Positions 7,289 through 12,519 of a stretch of 12,519 bases of DNA are shown here, piece by piece (positions within the stretch are counted from its first letter, which is position 1; every line of letters begins with the position of its first letter). The DNA is taken from NCBI GenBank assembly GCA_016869415.1, contig VGEI01000066.1, forward strand, positions 1 to 12,519, given 5' to 3'. This DNA comes from Alphaproteobacteria bacterium (GTDB lineage: Bacteria; Pseudomonadota; Alphaproteobacteria; CACIAM-22H2). The position numbers and the translations under genes were made by a program. The notes under the pieces were generated by a model. It did not search any database and was not told the DNA's origin. It worked only from the letters and a program-made list of their open reading frames with translations.

Positions 7289-8130
7289 GTGGCACCCGCC
7301 AGATCAACCAAGGCACGCCGCAGCAGGGTCAGCGCCGAGTCGCTCCGGTAGTCCGCCGTGCTGCGCACGTCGTCAATCGGCTTTAGCGGCGCGAGATGGC
7401 GTGCCACAGCGATTTCGGCGAGACGGCTGTCGAGCGTCCTTCCTACGAGCTCGCGCTCGAGAAGCGGCAGACGTTGCGCCACTGCGGAGCAGGCGCCGAT
7501 GGCGATACGTGCAGCGGCGATGCGGCCGCCGTCGACCTCCACCACCGCACCAATCATGACGATGGAGATGACAAGGTATTTGCGCGCCCCCAGCTTCAGG
7601 AACGTGGCGTGGCCTTCGTGCCGCGGTTTGGGTACAAGCACGGCCGTCATTAGCTCGTCGGGGCGGCGCGCCGTTTTGCGGTTGCCAGTGATGAACTCGC
7701 CGAGCGTCAGGCGCCGGGTGCCCGCCGTCGAAGCCAGTTCCACTTCGGCATCGAGCGCCAACAGACTGGGGACACCGTCGGCCGCTGGCGAGGCATTGCA
7801 CAGATTGCCGCAGACCGTAGCGGCGTTCTGGATTTGGACCCCGCCCACCTCGCGGGCAGCGAGCTGGAGCCCGCGGAAGTAACGGGGTAGGCCGGCCTCG
7901 ATGATATCGGTCCAGGTCGCCAGCGCCGGGACGCGCCAATAGGCGCCCTCCTCGCTAAGGCGGCGCAGCTCGGTCAGTCCGCTGATGTCGAGGATATCGT
8001 CGTCGAGAGGGCGGCCGACACGGGCAGGGTAGAAATCGGTGCCGCCGGCCACGACAACGCGGGGGGCCGTGGCCAAAGCCGCCAGAGCCTCGTCCAACCG
8101 TGCCGGACGCTGATATCCCGCCACGCCCAA
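7285..8130 (-). CDS. Molybdenum hydroxylase FAD-binding subunit (CoxM/YgfM type)
   Basis: This 281-residue protein has the FAD_binding_5 domain followed by the CO_deh_flav_C domain. FAD-contact motifs are VVVAGGTDFYP (25-35) and TVCGNLCNASPAADG (105-119), matching the two glycine loops of CoxM. The C-terminal domain begins near residue 175 (FLKLGARKYLVISIV). It should accept electrons from the two [2Fe-2S] clusters of the fused subunit encoded next and pass them to NAD+ or another acceptor. It is the first gene of the minus-strand operon. The start is uncertain: TTG at 8130 has GGAAGCGGGG just upstream, while GTG at 8124 would give VAGYQRP, closer to the usual family N-terminus. An in-frame TAA near 8154 rules out anything much longer. 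No ATG is available nearby. The family call is secure. Confidence 0.92.
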   Translation of the reverse strand: MGVAGYQRPARLDEALAALATAPRVVVAGGTDFYPARVGRPLDDDILDISGLTELRRLSEEGAYWRVPALATWTDIIEAGLPRYFRGLQLAAREVGGVQIQNAATVCGNLCNASPAADGVPSLLALDAEVELASTAGTRRLTLGEFITGNRKTARRPDELMTAVLVPKPRHEGHATFLKLGARKYLVISIVMIGAVVEVDGGRIAAARIAIGACSAVAQRLPLLERELVGRTLDSRLAEIAVARHLAPLKPIDDVRSTADYRSDSALTLLRRALVDLAGAT

Positions 8131-8144
8131 ACCCCGCTTCCGTT

Positions 8145-8163
8145 TAGCCCGTTATCCGGGCTA
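8145..8163. promoter_or_regulatory. Perfect 19-base dyad downstream of the operon promoter, candidate operator
   Basis: TAGCCCG (8145-8151), a 5-base spacer TTATC, then CGGGCTA (8157-8163) form exact 7-base arms. It lies about 10-28 bases into the predicted transcript, a position where a bound repressor would block the operon; as RNA it would form a short 5'-leader hairpin. A second small symmetry, TGTA-TG-TACA at 8167-8176, lies right beside it at the predicted start point and recalls GntR/FCD-type sites. No regulator gene is present in the window, so the binding protein is unknown. Confidence 0.45.
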
Positions 8164-8179
8164 GATTGTATGTACACGA

Positions 8180-8209
8180 ATAATCGATGGCCCGGCGATA
8201 GTTTGTCAA
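8180..8209 (-). promoter_or_regulatory. Candidate sigma70 promoter for the minus-strand operon
   Basis: On the minus strand a perfect -35 TTGACA (8204-8209) is followed after 18 bases by GATTAT (8180-8185), matching four of six positions of TATAAT. Transcription would start near 8173, giving a leader of about 40 bases before the FAD-subunit gene. The surrounding sequence is AT-richer than the coding DNA. The same DNA read on the plus strand gives TTGTCA (8203-8208) but no good -10, so the promoter of the divergent EAL gene is not identified. Confidence 0.55.
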
Positions 8210-8265
8210 GCATATGCCGCGCGGTAACTGGTCCTTAAACCTCGGCACCTAAGGTCAAAGTCGGC

Positions 8266-9978
8266 ATGGCTCAAGCCCCGGACCCCATTCGCGCCGAGCG
8301 CGACCGTTTCGTTGCGTTCGCCTTTGCCGCAGCCGACCTCCTCCTTGAAGTCGATGGCGGCGGCCAGATCACGTTTGCCGCTGGCGCGCTGAAGAGCCTC
8401 ACCCAACGCGACGCCGGCGCACTCAAAGGCCGGCCGTTTGCCGAGCTCCTCGCCGATTCGGACCGTGCCCTGGTCAAGGTTCTGCTCGCCTCGCTCAAGG
8501 ACGGCGGTCGTCTGTCACCGATCCTCGTGCAACTCGCCAATCCTGTGGCGCTCAATGTCATGCTCGGCGGCTGCCGTCTGCCTGCGCCGCGCGAGACCTA
8601 TCAGATTACTCTCACGGTGCTGACGGCGCGCATGCCCGTCGACGTCCGTCCAGGCAACCGCGACGCCTCCACCGGCCTGCTCGGCAGGGATGAGTTCGCC
8701 AAGCTCGCCGAGGAGAAGCTGCGCGCGCCCGGCAATTTCCAACTGTCGCTGGTCGAGGTCGGCGGCATGGAAGCGATGCGCGAGCGGGCCGACGGAGAGC
8801 TCGCCGAAGGTTTCCTCGCCGCGGTCGGCCGCCACCTACGGGCCCAGTCGAGTGACGGCGACTCCGCCGGCCAGATCGCCGACGGCAGGTTCGGCGTCAT
8901 CCATGACGGTAATTTCGACGCCTCTGCGCTCTATCATCAGATCGGCGAGCTCGCCAGCGCGGCAAAGCTCGACGACATCACGGTCGAAGCCTCGACGGTC
9001 GACCTCGATGCCGGTGTGCTCAGCGAGGCGGATGCAGCGCGCACGGTGCTTTACGCCATCAACTCCTTCTCCACATCCCAGAAGGGTGAGTTCACACTCG
9101 CCTCGTTAGCCGACGGCTTTCGCCATCTGGTGGCCGACACGGCCGTCAAGGTCCGCAACCTGCGTGGCAGAGTGGCCACTCAGGACTTCGACCTGGTCTT
9201 CCAGCCCATCGTGGCTCTCGGCAATCGGACGATTCATCACTACGAGGCCCTCTCGCGCTTCAACAGTGAGACGACGAAGGACGCCGGCGGCACCGCGGGC
9301 GTCATCGCCTTCGCCGAGCAGCTCGGCGTTGTGTCGGAGTTCGACCTCGCCGTGTGCGAGCGGGTCATCGACCTGCTGGAGAAGGTACGCGAACAGGCCC
9401 CGGCGCTCGCTATCGCCGTCAACATCTCCGGCCGCTCGCTCGAAAGCGAGCTTTTTGCCGGTCAGCTCGACGCGCTGCTGCGCAACCATGCCGGTATCAC
9501 GAGCAACCTGATGGTCGAGATCACCGAGTCGGCCTACATCGTGCGTATGGCCGAGGTGCAGAAGCTGCTCGCCACCCTGCAGAAACGCGGCGTGCGGGTC
9601 TGCCTCGACGATTTCGGCGCGGGCGCCGCCTCGTTCCACTACCTCAACGCGCTGCCGGTCGACTTCGTCAAGATCGATGGCCGCTATGTCCGCAACGCTA
9701 TCGAGAATCGGCGCGACAAGGCTTTCCTCAAGGCCATGGCCAAGCTCTGCCGCGAGCTGGGCACCGCGACCATCGCCGAGATGGTCGAGACGGAAGCCCA
9801 GGCCGCAGCGATGTCCGAGATGAGCGTGGGTTATGCCCAGGGTTACCTGTTCGGCAAGCCGACACCAGAGTTGCTGCAGCGGAGCACGCCAGCGTCCATC
9901 ATGGCGGAAACACGTGTCGGCGGCCTCAACCGGCAGCTGAGCGCGCGCGAAGCCGCACGCAGCAACGCACCCCGCTGA
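8266..9978 (+). CDS. EAL-domain cyclic-di-GMP phosphodiesterase with degenerate GGDEF and N-terminal PAS-like region
   Basis: This 570-residue protein should hydrolyse cyclic-di-GMP. Residues about 10-110 look PAS-like (FAAADLLLEVDGGGQITFAAG). Residues about 130-260 are a GGDEF-type domain whose signature is lost: the expected GGDEF is replaced by DGRFG at 206-210, so cyclase activity is unlikely. The EAL domain spans about 306-545 and keeps the catalytic set: E327 in YEALSRF, N386 in NISGRSL, E418 in VEITES, D448-D449 in LDDFGAG, K469 in FVKIDG, E505 and E508 in AEMVET, Q525 in YAQGY. The usual AEGVET has Met for Gly, which should not abolish activity. No membrane helix is evident, so it is probably cytoplasmic and sensed through the PAS region. 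Start ATG at 8266 with AAGG at 8251-8254. It diverges from the catabolic operon and converges on the next gene; no functional link is shown. Confidence 0.92.
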   Translation: MAQAPDPIRAERDRFVAFAFAAADLLLEVDGGGQITFAAGALKSLTQRDAGALKGRPFAELLADSDRALVKVLLASLKDGGRLSPILVQLANPVALNVMLGGCRLPAPRETYQITLTVLTARMPVDVRPGNRDASTGLLGRDEFAKLAEEKLRAPGNFQLSLVEVGGMEAMRERADGELAEGFLAAVGRHLRAQSSDGDSAGQIADGRFGVIHDGNFDASALYHQIGELASAAKLDDITVEASTVDLDAGVLSEADAARTVLYAINSFSTSQKGEFTLASLADGFRHLVADTAVKVRNLRGRVATQDFDLVFQPIVALGNRTIHHYEALSRFNSETTKDAGGTAGVIAFAEQLGVVSEFDLAVCERVIDLLEKVREQAPALAIAVNISGRSLESELFAGQLDALLRNHAGITSNLMVEITESAYIVRMAEVQKLLATLQKRGVRVCLDDFGAGAASFHYLNALPVDFVKIDGRYVRNAIENRRDKAFLKAMAKLCRELGTATIAEMVETEAQAAAMSEMSVGYAQGYLFGKPTPELLQRSTPASIMAETRVGGLNRQLSAREAARSNAPR

Positions 9979-9984
9979 CCTGAG

Positions 9985-12519
9985 CTATTCTGCCGCGTCC
10001 TGGCGCAGGCGGAGCTTGCGCAGCGCACGATCGATCCACTGCGCCGTCAGCTTCTCCTGCAGCGCCTGCTGTGCCAGCCGTTCGTTGAGCGCGCGGAAAT
10101 CGACCCGGTCGAGATCTTGATCCTGATTGAAGCAGGAGAAGACGATCGACGTCTTGCCGGTCACCGGGTCGCGGTGCGGCTGCAGGCACTGGGCGCAGAT
10201 TTCCTTCATCATGCATTGCATCGGCGAATTGATCGAGCCGATAGCGTGATGATGCGGCTTGAGATAGGGCTGGAGCACGCCGTGGCGCGCGCGTGCGACA
10301 GCCGCCATCATGCGGTCGGAGCCGATGGCGACGATGCGGCTGGCCTCCGACAACGGAATGGGTACTCGGCCGAACTTGCCCGATCCATAAGCGATCATCG
10401 CCTCGACGATGTTGCCGACGAAGCGCTTGTCCTGCGGGCGGGTCGGCTGGAAGCCCGGCTCCTCGTCGCAAGTCCAGACCACTACGTCGGCAGCGCGCTC
10501 GATCTCGGCGACCTTGTAGCGATCGATGACCTTCTTGTAGCCGGCGAAATAGATGACCTTCGAGCCGGCTTCGCGCAGGGCGGCACCAATCGAGAACAGC
10601 ACTGCGTTGCCCAGGCCGCCACCAACGAGGGCGACGGTCTCGCCCGAAGGGGTCTCGGTGGGTGTGCCCGTTGGCCCCATGAGGATCACCGGTTCGCCGG
10701 GCTTGAGGAGCGCGCAGAGATCGCTCGACCCGCCCATCTCCAGCACGATAGTGGAGAGCAGCCCCTTGTCCCGGTCGACCCAGGCGCCGGTAAGCGCCAG
10801 GCCTTCCATGCCCAACACCGTGCCGTCGATCCGCGGCGCCAGGCTTTCGAAATTCTGCAGCCGGTAGAACTGCCCGGGCTGGAAGGCGCGCGCGGCGCGC
10901 GGTGCCTTCACCACCACCTCGACGATGGTCGGAGTCAGGCGCTGCACTTCGTGCACCGTGGCGCGCAGCTCGACATTCAACTGCCGGAACAGTTCGGTCG
11001 GCTTGATCGTCGTAGGCGCGCGCTGGGACAGCACGCGGCTGACCACGGGGTAGCCCTGCTTGGCGCTACCCATCGCCTTGACCACGTTGCCGAAGAACGA
11101 GGGATGCAAGTCACCGAAGTAGCTGATGGCGCGGCCATCGGGGCGCTTCTGCATCAGCACCCGGACCTGCTCGGGTTTGGAGATGCTGAACTGCGGCTTG
11201 ACCGGGTTGCCGTCCTCGTCCACCGCGGCGAAGTATTTGCCGTCGAGCGTGACGCTGCCGTCCTCGCGCGCCAGCACGGTGTTGGGCTGGGTGCCGGCGG
11301 CGATCAACACGGCGCGGGCCGGCAATACCACCTCTTCCTTTTCGCTGCCCTCGCCCGAACCCGGCACCTCGCGGGTCAAACGAATGGCCTGGGCATGGCC
11401 GAGATCATCGGTCTCGATGGCCAGCGGTGTCAGCCCCTCGGCGAAACGCACGCCCTCCTCTAGGGCCTTTGCCACCTCCTCGTGGTTGAGGGTGTAGCTG
11501 GGTGCGTCGATCAGCCGGCGCCGGTAGGCGATGGTCGCCCCACCCCACGAATCCAGAAGCTGAGCGATGCGCGGCTCACGGCCCTCGGCCTCGGCCGCCG
11601 CCCGCTCGGCACGGATAGCCCGGGCATGGGTGATGTACTCCTCGGCGACGTCGGTATCCTCGTCGCTCCACTTGGCGCGGACGGCGAGATCGCCACGCTC
11701 GGCCGCCAAGGTCTCGTAGCGCTTGAGGAACTTCTCCACCTGTCGTGTGTAGTAGGCGAGCGACTCGGTCGCCGTATCGATGGCCGTCAGGCCGCCGCCG
11801 ATCACCACCACCGGCAACCGCAGCTGCAGGTTGGCCACCGACGAGGTCTTTGCAGCACCGGTGAGCTGCAGCGCCATGAGGAAGTCCGAGGCCATGCGCA
11901 CGCCGCGGGCGAGACCATTGGGCATGTCGACATGTGTTGGCTTGCCGGCACCCGCGCACAGCGCCACGTGATCGAAGCCCAGCGCGAAGGCGTCGTCCAG
12001 AGTGAGCGTGCCGCCGAGCCGCACCCCACCGTACATGGCGAACTCGCGTCGGCGCTCGAGCAGCAGGCGAATCACTTTGAGGAAATTCTTGTTCCAGCGC
12101 ACGGTGATGCCGTACTCGGCCACACCACCGAAACCGGCCAGCACCCGGTCATCCAGGTTCTCGTAGAGCTCGGCAACGTCGCGGATCGGCTTGAAGGCCA
12201 CGCGCTCGCCCGTCGGCTTCACGCCAGAGATCTCCGCTGCCAGCGGTTCGATCTTGAGGCCATCGATGCCGACCACGGCATGGCCGTCGTTCATCAGGTG
12301 GTGGGCTAGCGTATAGCCCGCAGGCCCCAGGCCGACGATCAACACCTTGTTGCCGCTCTCCGACCTGGGTAACGGCCGGCGGATATCGAGTGGATTCCAA
12401 CGGGTGAGCAGCGAATAGATCTCGAAACCCCAGGGCAGATCGAGCACATCCTTGAGGATGCGTGTCTCGGCCTGCGGGATATCGACCGGCTCCTGCTTCT
12501 GGTAGATGCAGGCCTTCAT
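9985..12519 (-). CDS. Large FAD/NAD(P) oxidoreductase: GltD/NfnB-like module fused to PyrK/NfnA-like electron-transfer module (partial at right edge)
   Basis: 844 residues are visible and the frame is open to the window edge. Domain 1 (about 1-500) is GltD/NfnB-like: C4 in KACIYQKQEPVDIPQ, an FAD loop VGLGPAG (62-68), a second dinucleotide loop VVIGGGLTA (238-246), and IAAGTQPNT (407-414). Domain 2 (about 515-844) is ferredoxin-reductase-like: FAD part AFQPGQFYRLQN (545-556), NAD part LVGGGLGNAV (631-640), then a PyrK-like [2Fe-2S] set C769-x5-C775-x2-C778-x17-C796. The ATG at the edge is probably internal: C4 resembles the last cysteine of the two-[4Fe-4S] N-terminal domain of this family, so the earlier cysteines should lie beyond the window. 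Electron transfer between NAD(P)H and ferredoxin or another low-potential carrier is the likely role. Its stop is 6 bases from the stop of the convergent EAL gene. Confidence 0.85.
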   Translation of the reverse strand: MKACIYQKQEPVDIPQAETRILKDVLDLPWGFEIYSLLTRWNPLDIRRPLPRSESGNKVLIVGLGPAGYTLAHHLMNDGHAVVGIDGLKIEPLAAEISGVKPTGERVAFKPIRDVAELYENLDDRVLAGFGGVAEYGITVRWNKNFLKVIRLLLERRREFAMYGGVRLGGTLTLDDAFALGFDHVALCAGAGKPTHVDMPNGLARGVRMASDFLMALQLTGAAKTSSVANLQLRLPVVVIGGGLTAIDTATESLAYYTRQVEKFLKRYETLAAERGDLAVRAKWSDEDTDVAEEYITHARAIRAERAAAEAEGREPRIAQLLDSWGGATIAYRRRLIDAPSYTLNHEEVAKALEEGVRFAEGLTPLAIETDDLGHAQAIRLTREVPGSGEGSEKEEVVLPARAVLIAAGTQPNTVLAREDGSVTLDGKYFAAVDEDGNPVKPQFSISKPEQVRVLMQKRPDGRAISYFGDLHPSFFGNVVKAMGSAKQGYPVVSRVLSQRAPTTIKPTELFRQLNVELRATVHEVQRLTPTIVEVVVKAPRAARAFQPGQFYRLQNFESLAPRIDGTVLGMEGLALTGAWVDRDKGLLSTIVLEMGGSSDLCALLKPGEPVILMGPTGTPTETPSGETVALVGGGLGNAVLFSIGAALREAGSKVIYFAGYKKVIDRYKVAEIERAADVVVWTCDEEPGFQPTRPQDKRFVGNIVEAMIAYGSGKFGRVPIPLSEASRIVAIGSDRMMAAVARARHGVLQPYLKPHHHAIGSINSPMQCMMKEICAQCLQPHRDPVTGKTSIVFSCFNQDQDLDRVDFRALNERLAQQALQEKLTAQWIDRALRKLRLRQDAAE

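Noticed and set aside
5720..7351. A 543-codon plus-strand open frame
   Set aside because: It is antisense to the fused molybdenum hydroxylase subunit, whose cofactor motifs are intact; composition is arginine/histidine/alanine-rich without motifs.
10117..11463. A 448-codon plus-strand open frame
   Set aside because: It is antisense to the large flavoprotein; no recognisable domain, and it crosses the conserved FAD and NAD loops of the real gene.

Overview
The window is a GC-rich stretch with dense, minus-strand-dominated coding. Its codon use, its family content and a GC-rich palindromic repeat suggest an alphaproteobacterium (Hyphomicrobiales or Rhodospirillales type). The genus cannot be told from the sequence. 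No tRNA, rRNA, CRISPR array, insertion sequence or phage gene was seen. The two largest gaps between genes (about 130 bases each) both hold structure.

Layout, left to right. At 1-162 (minus) is the 5' end of a LivH-type ABC permease. At 163-293 there is a GC-rich palindrome and a second small hairpin. At 294-1511 (minus) is a Tat-exported LivK-type substrate-binding protein. From 1558 to 8130 (minus) lie five closely packed genes. In transcription order they are a FAD subunit of a molybdenum hydroxylase, a fused [2Fe-2S]/molybdopterin subunit, a 6-hydroxynicotinate-reductase (Hnr)-like Fe-S flavoprotein, a UPF0280/ApbE-like protein, and an AA_synth (DUF1185) protein. The first three junctions are 4-base ATGA stop/start overlaps, so translation is probably coupled. 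A divergent regulatory gap at 8131-8265 holds a sigma70-like promoter and a perfect 19-base dyad reading into the operon. On the other side, at 8266-9978 (plus), is a PAS/degenerate-GGDEF/EAL cyclic-di-GMP phosphodiesterase. Its end converges, 6 bases apart, on the end of a large flavoprotein (9985 to the right edge, minus) that fuses a GltD/NfnB-like module to a PyrK/NfnA-like module.

How it may work together. The best reading is a catabolic operon for an N-heterocyclic compound, nicotinate or something similar. The ABC transporter imports the substrate, the molybdenum hydroxylase adds an oxygen to the ring, and the Hnr-like enzyme then reduces the hydroxylated ring. This is the logic of Eubacterium barkeri nicotinate fermentation, and a reductive nicotinate route has also been reported in the aerobe Azorhizobium caulinodans. 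E. barkeri Hnr carries covalently bound flavin, so the adjacent ApbE-like UPF0280 protein is a plausible flavin transferase for it. The NfnB-NfnA-like fusion could supply low-potential electrons. No recognisable enamidase or other ring-opening hydrolase lies in the window. The AA_synth protein, of unknown function, is the only uncharacterised candidate here. The true substrate, and whether the flavoprotein belongs to the pathway, are inference.
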